Assembly (NCBI GenBank): GCA_900547405.1
Contig: URGL01000028.1
Location: 1 to 30,185, forward strand
DNA from: an uncultured Eubacteriales bacterium
GTDB taxonomy: Bacteria > Bacillota > Clostridia > Oscillospirales > Oscillospiraceae
Direction of reading: 5' to 3'
DNA length: 30,185 bases
Positions 1-7,146 of this stretch are shown here, in pieces (the stretch's first letter is position 1; each line of letters opens with the position of its first letter). The position numbers and the translations under genes are program-made. A model generated the notes under the pieces. The model was not told the origin of the DNA. It worked only from the letters and a program-made list of their open reading frames with translations, and did no database searches.

Positions 1-2
1 CT

Positions 3-152
3 CAGGTAACGAACTGGGTGAAGCTTAAATTTGCTGCCATGAATCTGAAAAAGTATGCAAAATGGGTATGGAGGGATAGATACCCTGACCGTTTTTCCTG
101 TATTATATCGCTCGTTTTTCCATTTTTCAGAACAAACCCCAGTTTTGCTTGA
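3..152 (+). CDS. Transposase, C-terminal end only (IS1182-like)
   Basis: Frame 3 is open from the window edge to a TGA at 150-152 and encodes 49 residues. They include the stretch KFAAMNLKKYAKW, which resembles the C-terminal end of DDE transposases of the IS1182/DDE_Tnp_1_6 type, where an AAMNLKKL-like motif is followed by a short basic and aromatic tail. The start lies outside the window, so I cannot tell whether the gene is intact. The reading frame ends inside the first of two hairpins that follow, as is common at the end of an insertion sequence. Family assignment rests on this short tail and on memory of the motif, so it is moderate. Confidence 0.6.
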   Translation, partial: QVTNWVKLKFAAMNLKKYAKWVWRDRYPDRFSCIISLVFPFFRTNPSFA

Positions 153-170
153 CGCAGAACTGGGGTTTGT
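132..170. repeat. Perfect 13-bp inverted repeat at transposase end
   Basis: Arms at 132-144 and 158-170 are exact reverse complements with a 13-nt loop, and the transposase stop codon lies in the loop. This is probably part of the insertion sequence end, shielding it from or blocking read-through transcription. The exact IS boundary and any target duplication could not be located. Confidence 0.6.
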
Positions 171-180
171 CGACACTCTG

Positions 181-212
181 ACACCCGGTTTTCTAGTAAA
201 ACCGGGTGTTTT
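181..212 (+). terminator. Terminator-like hairpin downstream of transposase
   Basis: A perfect 12-bp stem (181-192 with 198-209) with a 5-nt loop is followed by a short T run on the plus strand. It sits 10 nt after the preceding hairpin. It would stop transcription leaving the transposase gene, and is likely part of the same mobile element. From here to the next gene at 347 I see nothing recognisable. Confidence 0.6.
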
Positions 213-346
213 CGTAACTTATAGGTTAATCCCGCCTGGTTTGGCCAATGCGAACATGACCGAAAATGGGCAGCGAATCCAACGAGTATTTTGTCTGTTT
301 TTGGACGATTCTACTTTCTTGCGTTATGGTTTATCGCCCTTTGAAA

Positions 347-1591
347 TCAGCCCCCATACAGATACATTCCCTTTACAGCCTCCTGGAGATATGCATAGCC
401 ATTATGAATCCGTTCCAGGACATCCTCATTGAAGAATAAATCAGTTCTTGATTTTCGGAATGCCGCAATATGTGTATCCAGATCAGAGAAAAAGAATTTG
501 GTGACATTGAAAGCCATGTACTGCCCGTCGTGATAGACCAGATCAGAATGCAGTTCCGAAAGTGGGACAAGCTGACCATGAATCAGCGCAAAGGAATCCG
601 GTTGAGATGCCTGAGCGGCATCAAAGACCATCACATAGGTTGCCTGTATTGCGCCGCCTGCGGCTTCGGTAAGATCAGCTTCCTGTTGCGGGACAATAAT
701 GCTGAAGATATACGCTGTATCCTCCCAGGATGCACCCACAGGAAAAGCGTAGCTGTCAATGGATGCTGTGTGCAGCCCAATCAGCTGGTACTGAATTTCT
801 TCTGGGAGGTTATGATCCAGAGTGATACCTGGGGGAAGATCGTCAATCAGAAAAGTCGGTGCGGGGGATACAGGATGGATCACATTTTTCCCGGATGCAC
901 GAATTACTTCTGCGCAGCGTTCATAGTAGGCCGCAGTCATTTCTGCCCGCTTTTCTTTATCCACAAGGATGGACTCGCCAAAGAAGGACCGTAAATCGGT
1001 TTCAATTTGCTGGTAGAGCTCTGGATCTGCCTCTGCGGGGCTGGGCTGCACCGGATAGACGGGAGCGTCTACGCTGTCCTTTTCAGAAAAAGATACATGA
1101 CACATCCAATCTTGCCCGAAAAGGAAGTTATGATTGGTCAGCACAAGATAGTACCAATCATTGTGGAGCGGCTTTTCCAACTCGTCAAGATTATAGGCAC
1201 TGGACAGATCAACGGTCATTACGCCGCTGCTGGCCGGAGCAATCTGTGTGTTTTGGAAGAGAATCTTCCCGTGGGCAGAAATTTCGCTGCCATCTGACCA
1301 ACGCTTCAATTTGAGCTTTGGCTGAAAGCTCAGGTTCTTATCGGAGTTATTTTCAACCGTAATTTCTACGATACCCTTTCCGGCATAGCAGGTGCGAAAA
1401 GATAGATCATCTCCTGAAATGCTGTTAAAGAGTATGGGTGCGCAGGCAATCAGACCCAGTGCGAGAATGGCTGCCACAAGTAGGAGTGCCAGCCATTTTT
1501 TTGACTTCCTTTGGCTGGGAGCGGGATACGCCTCCAGAAGAAACGAATCCTGTATTTCACCGATGGCATCCTGTAATCGAATTGCGTTCAT
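347..1591 (-). CDS. Putative membrane-anchored anti-sigma factor partner
   Basis: A 414-residue protein with a short cytoplasmic N-terminus (about residues 1-31), one hydrophobic membrane segment (about 33-55, rich in Leu/Ala/Ile) and a long C-terminal part that should lie outside the cell. Its start codon overlaps the stop of the sigma factor gene (ATGA, 1588-1591), so the two are translationally coupled. That arrangement and topology are typical of regulators that hold an ECF-type sigma factor at the membrane until an external signal arrives. I do not recognise a named domain in the external part, and no classical zinc-binding anti-sigma motif is visible in the short N-terminus. The anti-sigma role is inferred from context. 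Confidence 0.6.
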   Translation of the reverse strand: MNAIRLQDAIGEIQDSFLLEAYPAPSQRKSKKWLALLLVAAILALGLIACAPILFNSISGDDLSFRTCYAGKGIVEITVENNSDKNLSFQPKLKLKRWSDGSEISAHGKILFQNTQIAPASSGVMTVDLSSAYNLDELEKPLHNDWYYLVLTNHNFLFGQDWMCHVSFSEKDSVDAPVYPVQPSPAEADPELYQQIETDLRSFFGESILVDKEKRAEMTAAYYERCAEVIRASGKNVIHPVSPAPTFLIDDLPPGITLDHNLPEEIQYQLIGLHTASIDSYAFPVGASWEDTAYIFSIIVPQQEADLTEAAGGAIQATYVMVFDAAQASQPDSFALIHGQLVPLSELHSDLVYHDGQYMAFNVTKFFFSDLDTHIAAFRKSRTDLFFNEDVLERIHNGYAYLQEAVKGMYLYGG

Positions 1592-2148
1592 AGGAAAATT
1601 CCCTCCTTTGTCAATTGTTGCCGCAACTTTTCCCTCAATCTCAGCAGCAGCATTTTTACCTTGCTTTCAGTCCAGGAAAAGCTCTGGGCAATCTCGGCAA
1701 TGGACTCGCAATACCAGTAACGACGCACAAAAACCTGCCGCTGTAATGCCGGTAGCTCTGAAAGAAAGCGATTCAGTATATCTGTCAGTTCTCGGCTGTT
1801 CAGCTGTTCATCAATCGTTTGCCCTGCCGGAATGCAATCGGACAATTCCTCCAGTGAAAGATCCGCCTCCGTGCCGCCCCTTTTTTGGACGGTATTGCCG
1901 CGATGCTTTTTCAGAGCCAGCCGACGCGTGATTTTTCCCAAATAAGTAGATAAGACAGTGGGCTTGTGGGGCGGAATGGAATTCCAGGCACCCAAATATG
2001 TGTCATTCACGCATTCCTCAGAATCCTCATGCTGTGCCAGTATATGATTTGCGATAGAAAATAGGTATCGCCCATATTTCTTGTTCGTTTCTGATATGGC
2101 ACTTCCTTGGCGAGCCCAGTATAGGTCTATGATTTGGCTGTCATCCAT
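1588..2148 (-). CDS. RNA polymerase sigma factor, ECF-like sigma-70 family
   Basis: A 186-residue protein of ECF size. Region 2 covers about residues 10-75 (YGRYLFSIANHIL, then DSEECVNDTYLGAWNSIPP, the usual acidic and aromatic region 2 pattern). Region 4 covers about 130-180, with LPALQRQVFVRRYW followed by a helix-turn-helix (SIAEIAQSFSWTESKVKMLLLRLREKL). It would direct RNA polymerase to a small regulon, probably in response to an envelope signal sensed by the overlapping membrane protein. A good ribosome binding site (GGGAGGT on the minus strand) lies about 7 nt before the ATG. I found no convincing autoregulatory promoter upstream. Confidence 0.9.
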   Translation of the reverse strand: MDDSQIIDLYWARQGSAISETNKKYGRYLFSIANHILAQHEDSEECVNDTYLGAWNSIPPHKPTVLSTYLGKITRRLALKKHRGNTVQKRGGTEADLSLEELSDCIPAGQTIDEQLNSRELTDILNRFLSELPALQRQVFVRRYWYCESIAEIAQSFSWTESKVKMLLLRLREKLRQQLTKEGIFL

Positions 2149-2304
2149 TCGATTACCTCCCTTATGTGTGTTGAAGGGCCTTCACTTATCTACTACCGGT
2201 TGGAACGGAATGGTCACAAAAAATAAAAAGCAGGTATGAAACAGAGAAAGACACTACTCCACCAGGGCTTGCAGCTCCCTTTCTCCGCCTATATAATGAC
2301 GTAC

Positions 2305-2386
2305 TGTACCCAGCATGTAAAGACGTGATATTACACAAAATGTACCCAGTATGATTTGGCGATTTTGCATACTGTTCCCACTATGC
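2305..2386. promoter_or_regulatory. Repeated operator-like sites upstream of the toxin-antitoxin-like operon
   Basis: Three copies of a 13-bp element, consensus TGTACCCAGTATG, start at 2305, 2341 and 2373 (spacing 36 and 32 bp). The third lies within an imperfect palindrome (2367-2386, arms matching 7 of 8) and overlaps the -35 region. In addition CAGTATG at 2347-2353 is mirrored by CATACTG at 2368-2374. Such spaced half-sites are what a dimeric ribbon-helix-helix repressor would use, and the first gene downstream encodes one. Operator function is inferred. Confidence 0.55.
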
Positions 2387-2392
2387 TTTTGG

Positions 2393-2401
2393 TGTTATAA
2401 T
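2393..2401 (+). promoter_or_regulatory. Extended -10 promoter for the toxin-antitoxin-like operon
   Basis: TATAAT at 2396-2401 is preceded by TG at 2393-2394 (TGnTATAAT). No good -35 hexamer sits 17 bp upstream, which is normal for extended -10 promoters. The third operator-like repeat occupies the -35 position, so a bound repressor would block RNA polymerase. Transcription would start about 2408, leaving a short leader before the ATG at 2435. Confidence 0.6.
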
Positions 2402-2434
2402 GTGTATAATAGATTTGAGCAGGAGGGATGACAG

Positions 2435-2635
2435 ATGGGCAGAACATCAAGCGCCGTAAAGGATAGATATAACGCAAAAGCATACGACGAAATGAAAGTG
2501 CGTGTGATGAAAGGAAACAAAGAACGAATCCAGGCCCACGCAGAGGCCCAGGGCGAGAGCCTGAACGCTTTTATCAGCAGGGCTATCATTGAGACCATCC
2601 AACGGGATACCGCTGCAATTCAAGGAGGGAAATGA
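2435..2635 (+). CDS. Ribbon-helix-helix protein, probable antitoxin/repressor
   Basis: A 66-residue basic protein. Residues about 17-26 (YDEMKVRVMKG) fit the DNA-contacting beta strand. Helix A covers about 28-40, and helix B about 43-56 with SLNAFISRAI, the usual signature of Arc/CopG/HicB-like ribbon-helix-helix domains. GGAGGG lies about 8 nt before the ATG. It is first in a run of overlapping genes ending in a RelE-like toxin, so it is most likely the autorepressor of the module, binding the repeated sites just upstream. Whether it also neutralises the toxin directly is not known, since the next small gene could do that. Confidence 0.75.
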   Translation: MGRTSSAVKDRYNAKAYDEMKVRVMKGNKERIQAHAEAQGESLNAFISRAIIETIQRDTAAIQGGK

Positions 2636-2637
2636 TT

Positions 2638-2853
2638 ATGAGCAATCGGGAAATGTGTGCACAGCTGCTTAATGCTGTACCGGAATACAAAATCGGGTAT
2701 GTGCTGGCCTATCTTCAAGGCCTGACTGCAGACGAAGCGGAAGACGATGCTTTCTGTGAACGGATGTATCAGAACTATTTGAATGACCCTGACCCAGAGA
2801 AGGACAAACGCTACACCCTGGAAGAGTGCAAAAAAGAATGGGGCATTCACTGA
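2638..2853 (+). CDS. Small acidic antitoxin-like protein
   Basis: A 71-residue acidic protein with a helical N-terminal half (MSNREMCAQLLNAVPEYKIG, then YVLAYLQGL) and a charged C-terminal tail. Two in-frame ATGs exist at 2632 and 2638. GGAGG at 2624-2628 is 9 nt from the second and only 3 nt from the first, so I take 2638. It sits between the ribbon-helix-helix gene (overlapping if 2632 is used) and the RelE-like toxin, whose start overlaps its stop. Its position directly before the toxin and its acidic tail suggest the toxin-binding antitoxin. No DNA-binding motif is evident, and the function is inferred from context. Confidence 0.6.
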   Translation: MSNREMCAQLLNAVPEYKIGYVLAYLQGLTADEAEDDAFCERMYQNYLNDPDPEKDKRYTLEECKKEWGIH

Positions 2854-3104
2854 TGTATAAAATCATCATCCTGAAGAAAGCAAAGAAATTCATTGATGCG
2901 CTCCCGAAGAATGAGCGTATTCGGGTAGTGACGGCAATAGAGCAACTACCAAACGGCTCCGACATTAAGCCCTTGAAAGGGCATGACGGGCTTCTCCGGC
3001 TGCGTGTTGGCAGCTACCGCATTATCTACACAGTGGATAACGGGGAGCTGATTGTCTATGTGATCGACGCGAATAATCGGGGACAAATTTACAGCGGGTA
3101 TTGA
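2853..3104 (+). CDS. RelE/ParE-family toxin
   Basis: An 83-residue protein of the size usual for RelE/ParE toxins. It begins MYKIIILKKAKKFIDALP, then has the diagnostic middle part IKPLKGHDGLLRLRVGSYRIIYTV and ends with a last strand (LIVYVIDANNRGQIY). The basic residues in KPLKG and LRLRVGSYR match the positions used by RelE toxins for mRNA contact. The ATG at 2853 overlaps the previous stop (TGATG). A longer start at 2826 would add nine residues not typical of the family. It is probably a ribosome-dependent mRNA interferase; a ParE-like gyrase poison cannot be excluded from sequence alone. Confidence 0.88.
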   Translation: MYKIIILKKAKKFIDALPKNERIRVVTAIEQLPNGSDIKPLKGHDGLLRLRVGSYRIIYTVDNGELIVYVIDANNRGQIYSGY

Positions 3105-3134
3105 CAGTACACCCACCACAGAGGAGGCAGCGAA

Positions 3135-3797
3135 ATGAAGCACTACGAAAATCGGTTTCACATGACCCCGGAGCAGAGCCTGTTCCTTGCCAAAAAGAAG
3201 TGGGATGAAAACGTTTACTGCGGGATGCGGATGGAGAATCGGAACATTACCTTTCCCCAGACCAAGACGATTTTACAGGGCGTGAATGTACCCAGTGTTC
3301 AGCTGGATGATATTCAAGCAGTTCTCAATATGCGGGATGCCTGGCGGTTTCTGCTGTCAAGCATCGGTGAGCTGCTGACCTTTGAATACTGGTGTAAGCT
3401 GAACGAATATATCGCCCGGAATGAGGCGCTGGAGTGGGGCAAGCTGCACACCGGGTCTGTGGGCATTTCCGGCACGGACTATTTGCCGCCCGTTCCGGTG
3501 GAGGCGCAGGTCAGAGCGGAGCTTGGGGCAATCATGGCCGCAAATGCCACCGCCACAGAAAAGGCCCTGGAGGCCTTTACCTGGGGCACACGGGGCCAAT
3601 TCTTCTGGGACGGCAACAAGCGCACCAGCATGACCCTTGCAAACAAGATCCTTGTGACTGCCGGTGCCGGTATCCTGACGATTACCGACAAGCACATGGA
3701 GCAGTTCAACACCCTGCTGCTGGACTACTACGATACCGGTGAAAAGGAAGCCCTGAAAGACTTCCTCTATGAGAATGCCATCCAGGGAATTGGTTGA
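3135..3797 (+). CDS. Fic/Doc-family protein with Gln at the catalytic His position
   Basis: A 220-residue Fic-fold protein. The active-site loop at 155-164 reads QFFWDGNKRT, aligning with the HxFx(D/E)GNxR signature of Fic and the HxFxDANKRT of Doc. The phosphate-binding GNKR is intact, but Gln155 stands where the catalytic His belongs. Typical flanking features include the tyrosine-proline stretch SGTDYLPPVPVE (about 112-123) before the core helices. Classical Fic proteins transfer AMP to target proteins; loss of His normally abolishes this. I recall relatives in Firmicutes with the same Gln, so it may be a family trait rather than decay. It starts 30 nt after the RelE-like gene with a GAGGAGG site, probably in the same transcript. 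Confidence 0.82.
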   Translation: MKHYENRFHMTPEQSLFLAKKKWDENVYCGMRMENRNITFPQTKTILQGVNVPSVQLDDIQAVLNMRDAWRFLLSSIGELLTFEYWCKLNEYIARNEALEWGKLHTGSVGISGTDYLPPVPVEAQVRAELGAIMAANATATEKALEAFTWGTRGQFFWDGNKRTSMTLANKILVTAGAGILTITDKHMEQFNTLLLDYYDTGEKEALKDFLYENAIQGIG

Positions 3798-3897
3798 AGA
3801 AAACGGGAATATAAGAAACGATACGATCAACTGCGGTGTCAATGGGGCTGTCTCATGAAGGACTCAGATGGGTCAAAATAGCCCAAAAGAAGATGTC

Positions 3898-3936
3898 AAA
3901 GGCTCCCTTTACGCAAGGGGGCCTTTGTGCCGTTTT
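3898..3936 (+). terminator. Likely terminator after the Fic gene
   Basis: A 10-bp stem (3898-3907 with 3917-3926, one G-U pair) with a 9-nt loop is followed a few bases later by TTTTT at 3932-3936. It separates the toxin-antitoxin-like operon from the acetyltransferase gene. The few bases between stem and T run make it a moderate terminator. Confidence 0.55.
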
Positions 3937-3974
3937 TGGAAACGGCTCTGGAAAAGAAAGAAGGATGACAAACT

Positions 3975-4721
3975 ATGAACTATATCCACATCACCAAAGA
4001 AAACATTGACAGGGAGCACATCTGCTGTGCCATGTCCGGCAAGCAGAGCCTTGCCAAAAAGGAGTGGCTGAGGCAGCGCTTTGACGAGGGCCTTGTCTTT
4101 TACCGCAGCGAGGAGCGGGGGAAGTGCTTCATCGAATACATCCCGGCAGAAAACGCCTGGGTGCCTATTGAGGCAGACGGCTGGCTCTACATCAATTGCC
4201 TCTGGGTCTCCGGCTCTATGAAGGGGCAGGGATTTTCCTCAGAGCTGCTTTCCGAGTGCATCCGGGACGCTGAAGCACAGGGCAAAAAGGGCCTTTGCAT
4301 CCTTTGCGCTGAGGGACGGAAGCGGGAGTTTTTGGCTGATCCGAAGTTTTTGGCCCATAAGGGCTTCCGGGTTGCGGATATATCCGACTGCGGGATCAAT
4401 CTTATGTATCTGCCTCTTGCGCAGAGCCCGGAGCTGCCAAGATTCAAGGACCGGGCCAAGCACCCCAAGGTAGACGAAAAAGGATTTGTCCTCTACTACA
4501 CCGACCAGTGCCCCTATACTTACTATTGGGTGCCGAGGGTTCAGGAAATCGCCGAGGAGCAGGGCATCCCCTTCAAAGCCATTCACATCACCGACAAAGA
4601 AGCTGCCCAGGGTGTTCCTGCGCCGGTCACCACCTATGCCCTGTTCCGGGACGGAGAGTTCCTGACCCAGGCAATTCAGTCAGACAAGAAATTTCTGGCG
4701 CTGGCGGGTCTGAAGGGATGA
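3975..4721 (+). CDS. GNAT acetyltransferase with YoaP-like C-terminal domain
   Basis: A 248-residue protein. Residues about 1-140 form a GNAT acyltransferase fold, with the acetyl-CoA pyrophosphate-binding motif A near 77-92 (WVSGSMKGQGFSSELL). Residues about 155-248 contain a thioredoxin-like segment starting DQCPYTYYWVPRVQEIAEE and ending in a strand-rich tail (TTYALFRDGEFLTQ). This layout matches the YoaP-type GNAT proteins of Firmicutes, whose substrate is unknown to me. AAGG about 10 nt upstream is a modest ribosome binding site. It is the last plus-strand gene before the convergent ATPase and is not obviously linked to the toxin-like module. Confidence 0.8.
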   Translation: MNYIHITKENIDREHICCAMSGKQSLAKKEWLRQRFDEGLVFYRSEERGKCFIEYIPAENAWVPIEADGWLYINCLWVSGSMKGQGFSSELLSECIRDAEAQGKKGLCILCAEGRKREFLADPKFLAHKGFRVADISDCGINLMYLPLAQSPELPRFKDRAKHPKVDEKGFVLYYTDQCPYTYYWVPRVQEIAEEQGIPFKAIHITDKEAAQGVPAPVTTYALFRDGEFLTQAIQSDKKFLALAGLKG

Positions 4722-4743
4722 CATAAGCAGAATAAACGAAACG

Positions 4744-4769
4744 AGCCGGAGGGTCGTCCCCCTCCGGCT
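4744..4769. terminator. Hairpin between convergent genes
   Basis: A perfect 10-bp GC-rich stem (4744-4753 with 4760-4769) and a 6-nt loop lie between the acetyltransferase stop and the AAA_14 ATPase stop. On the minus strand the stem is followed by a T-rich stretch (CGTTTCGTTT), so it should serve the ATPase gene best. It may act on both strands. Confidence 0.65.
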
Positions 4770-4778
4770 GTGTGAAAC

Positions 4779-6080
4779 TTATAAGAGTTCTTTGGTTTTT
4801 CTCGCAAGATACAGCGGGAGATTTGTGATCGCTCCGTCTTTGCGATATCCTCTGCGAGAAAATCGCAAAGCGTGTTTGGGCTGATTCTGCGCAATATAGC
4901 GTTTGAAAGAGGGGGCGGATTTGTCCTCGCCACCCTTTGCCTCTACGGGAATGATTTCAGTACCGTATTGCAGCACAAAATCGATTTCGCTGTTCTTGTC
5001 GGCATAATACCGCGGCTCCACCTCAAACTGGCCCCGGAGCTGCTGCAAAACATAGTTCTCTGTCAGCGGGCCTTTGAACTGGTAATCTGTTTTCAGCAGG
5101 ATTGCGCTGTTATCAATGCCTGCCATATATTTCAGCAATCCCGTATCGAAAAGGAACAGCTTGAATTGATCCAGCTTGTCAAAGGCGGTCAACGGATGCT
5201 CCATCTTCCCAACGTTGTAAACCCGGTTCAGCATCCCAGCGGATACCAGCCACTCAATGGCTTCCTCAAAATCCCTGGCACGAGCGCCCTGACGTACAGC
5301 GCCATAGATAAACTTTTCATTCGGCTTTGCCAGCTGGGACACAATGCTGCGGAACACCATCAGAATGCGTCCGCTGTTGACCTTCCCGTTGTGCTTCGAA
5401 AAGTCGTTTTCATATACCTCAATGAGTTCACGCTGGATCTCCCGAATCTTTGCCGGGTCCTTGTACTTCACCCAGGAAGAGACACATTCCGGCATTCCGC
5501 CGATGATGAGATAATTATTAAAAGCATCCAACAGCCGATTGTGGAAGATTTCTTCTATGTCCTGTTCTTTCTGAATGCTTTCATAATAGGTGTAAAGAAT
5601 GGGGTCGGTTGCGTCCAGGAATTCATCAAAGGTCAGCGGGTAAATGTCCAGAAGATTGACCATTCCAACCGGATAGGATTTCGGTGTTGCCAGAAGTGTT
5701 CCCAGCAGGCTTCCAGCCGCAATCACATGGTAATCGTTTGCCTTCTCTTTGAAGTATTTCAGGGTATTCAGAGCCGGGGGGCATTCCTGAATTTCGTCAA
5801 AAATGATGAGTGTCTTCTCCGGCAGAATTTTCTCACCGGCAATCAAAGACAACAGTTCGACGATTCGCTGTGGATTCTTGTTGGCTTCGAAAATAGATTT
5901 CAGTTCCTCTTCTTCGTCAAAGTTGAAGTATACAAAGCTGTCATAGGCCGATCTTCCAAACTCTTTCATCAGCCAGGTTTTCCCGACCTGTCTGGCTCCT
6001 TTCAGGACCATTGGCTTCCGGTCTTCGCTGGACTTCCACCGAATCAAAGATTCCAGTGCGTTTCGTTTCATGTGCTTCAC
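4779..6080 (-). CDS. AAA_14/DUF4143 family ATPase
   Basis: A 433-residue protein. The N-terminal AAA_14 domain carries Walker A GARQVGKT (28-35) and Walker B LIIFDEIQE (about 91-99), with a sensor-like AAGSLLG near 125. The middle part has the family patterns YPLTFDEFL and IIGGMPECV. The C-terminal DUF4143 domain (about 220-433) ends with SEIDFVLQYGTEIIPVEAKGG, an ID...E.K pattern resembling the catalytic core of PD-(D/E)XK nucleases. Length is normal. Its cellular role is not established; such genes are common in accessory regions. Starts at 6080 or 6071 are both possible. It is divergent from the radical SAM gene, across a spacer with a long direct repeat. Confidence 0.9.
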   Translation of the reverse strand: MKHMKRNALESLIRWKSSEDRKPMVLKGARQVGKTWLMKEFGRSAYDSFVYFNFDEEEELKSIFEANKNPQRIVELLSLIAGEKILPEKTLIIFDEIQECPPALNTLKYFKEKANDYHVIAAGSLLGTLLATPKSYPVGMVNLLDIYPLTFDEFLDATDPILYTYYESIQKEQDIEEIFHNRLLDAFNNYLIIGGMPECVSSWVKYKDPAKIREIQRELIEVYENDFSKHNGKVNSGRILMVFRSIVSQLAKPNEKFIYGAVRQGARARDFEEAIEWLVSAGMLNRVYNVGKMEHPLTAFDKLDQFKLFLFDTGLLKYMAGIDNSAILLKTDYQFKGPLTENYVLQQLRGQFEVEPRYYADKNSEIDFVLQYGTEIIPVEAKGGEDKSAPSFKRYIAQNQPKHALRFSRRGYRKDGAITNLPLYLARKTKELL

Positions 6081-6109
6081 CTTCTTCCTGCGTTTTCAGT
6101 ATTAGATTA

Positions 6110-6154
6110 ACACATTTTTCTGAGAAATGCAATGCGATATTTACACATTTTTCT
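6110..6154. repeat. Direct repeat in the divergent promoter region
   Basis: ACACATTTTTCT occurs at 6110-6121 and again at 6143-6154, 33 bp apart (about three helical turns), in the AT-rich 100-bp spacer between the divergent AAA_14 and radical SAM genes. It could be a pair of binding sites for a regulator of either gene. No regulator is identifiable nearby. Confidence 0.4.
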
Positions 6155-6181
6155 TCACTTTACTCTGGAAAGGAAATTTTG

Positions 6182-7075
6182 ATGCGTACTGCCAACGATT
6201 ACTACAAGGAAAAATTCGGCTGCAAGGTCTATAAGCTGTCTCTGGACGGGGGATTCACCTGTCCCAATCGGGATGGGACCCTGGGTTTTGGGGGCTGCGC
6301 TTTCTGTACCCCGGAGGGCAGCGGGGAGTTTGCAGAGAAGCCGGGGCAGGGCATCGCCAGGCAGCTGGAGCGAGCAAAGGCACGGGTGGCGGATAAGTGC
6401 AGGTCCGGAAAATATATTGCCTATTTTCAGTCCTTTACCGGCACCTATGGGCCGGTGGACAAACTGGAGGATTTATACCGGGCGGCGCTGGAGCCGGAGG
6501 AGATCCTGGGCCTTGCCATCGGCACCCGTCCGGACTGCCTGCCGGAGGAAACGGTTGACCTGCTAAAGGAGCTGAACCGGTTCAAGCCCGTCAGTGTGGA
6601 GCTGGGTCTGCAAACGGCCAATGACGCCGTGGCCAGAGATATGAACCGGTGCTATGATACCTGGCAGTATGTGGATGCCGTCCGCCGACTGAAGGATGCG
6701 GGACTGGAGGTGGTCACCCACATCATCCTTGGGCTCCCGACGGAGACGGAGAAGGATATGCGCTTCACCACGAAAACCGCCCTGGAGGCGGGGACCGATG
6801 GCGTGAAATTCCACCTTCTTCACGTGCTCCGGGGCTCCCGGCTGGAGGAGCGGTATGCCCGGGGGGAATTTGCGTGCCTGACCCTGGAGGAGTACGGGGC
6901 GATTCTCAAAAAGTGTGTAGCCCTCCTCCCGCCGGAAATTGTGGTCCACCGGATCACCGGCGACGGGGCCCGGCGGGAGCTGGTTGCGCCGCTGTGGTCC
7001 CTGGATAAAAAAAGAGTGTTGAATTTTCTGAATGGCCTTTTAGGTACTGGACAAAACAGACAAAAAGGAGTATAA
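6182..7075 (+). CDS. Radical SAM protein, TIGR01212/YhcC type
   Basis: A 297-residue protein starting at the ATG at 6182, with an AAGGA ribosome binding site. The reading frame is open further upstream, but that part overlaps the ATPase promoter region. The iron-sulfur motif is C27-x11-C39-xx-C42, reading CPNRDGTLGFGGCAFC, the hallmark of the TIGR01212 radical SAM family rather than the usual CxxxCxxC. GTRPDCLP (about 115-122), VSVELGLQT and HIILGLPTET are further family motifs along the TIM barrel. The family is widespread and its substrate is, as far as I know, undefined; a link to tRNA or translation has been proposed for relatives. The next gene starts 71 nt downstream. Confidence 0.92.
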   Translation: MRTANDYYKEKFGCKVYKLSLDGGFTCPNRDGTLGFGGCAFCTPEGSGEFAEKPGQGIARQLERAKARVADKCRSGKYIAYFQSFTGTYGPVDKLEDLYRAALEPEEILGLAIGTRPDCLPEETVDLLKELNRFKPVSVELGLQTANDAVARDMNRCYDTWQYVDAVRRLKDAGLEVVTHIILGLPTETEKDMRFTTKTALEAGTDGVKFHLLHVLRGSRLEERYARGEFACLTLEEYGAILKKCVALLPPEIVVHRITGDGARRELVAPLWSLDKKRVLNFLNGLLGTGQNRQKGV

Positions 7076-7146
7076 TACAGATAGAAAATATGGTAGGGTT
7101 TCACCACCGATCAGACAACGAATACATAGAAAAGGAAGCGAAAACC

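Noticed and set aside
2..184. Small minus-strand open frame of 60 residues
   Set aside because: It overlaps the two hairpins and the transposase end in the other strand and has no ribosome binding site or family resemblance.
2826..2852. Longer N-terminus for the RelE-like toxin
   Set aside because: It would overlap the upstream gene by 28 bases and add residues that relatives lack; the ATG at 2853 overlaps the previous stop in the way typical of coupled genes.
3287..3301. Copy of the TGTACCCAGT operator motif inside the Fic gene
   Set aside because: Only part of the element matches and it lies within a coding region without inverted partners; probably chance.
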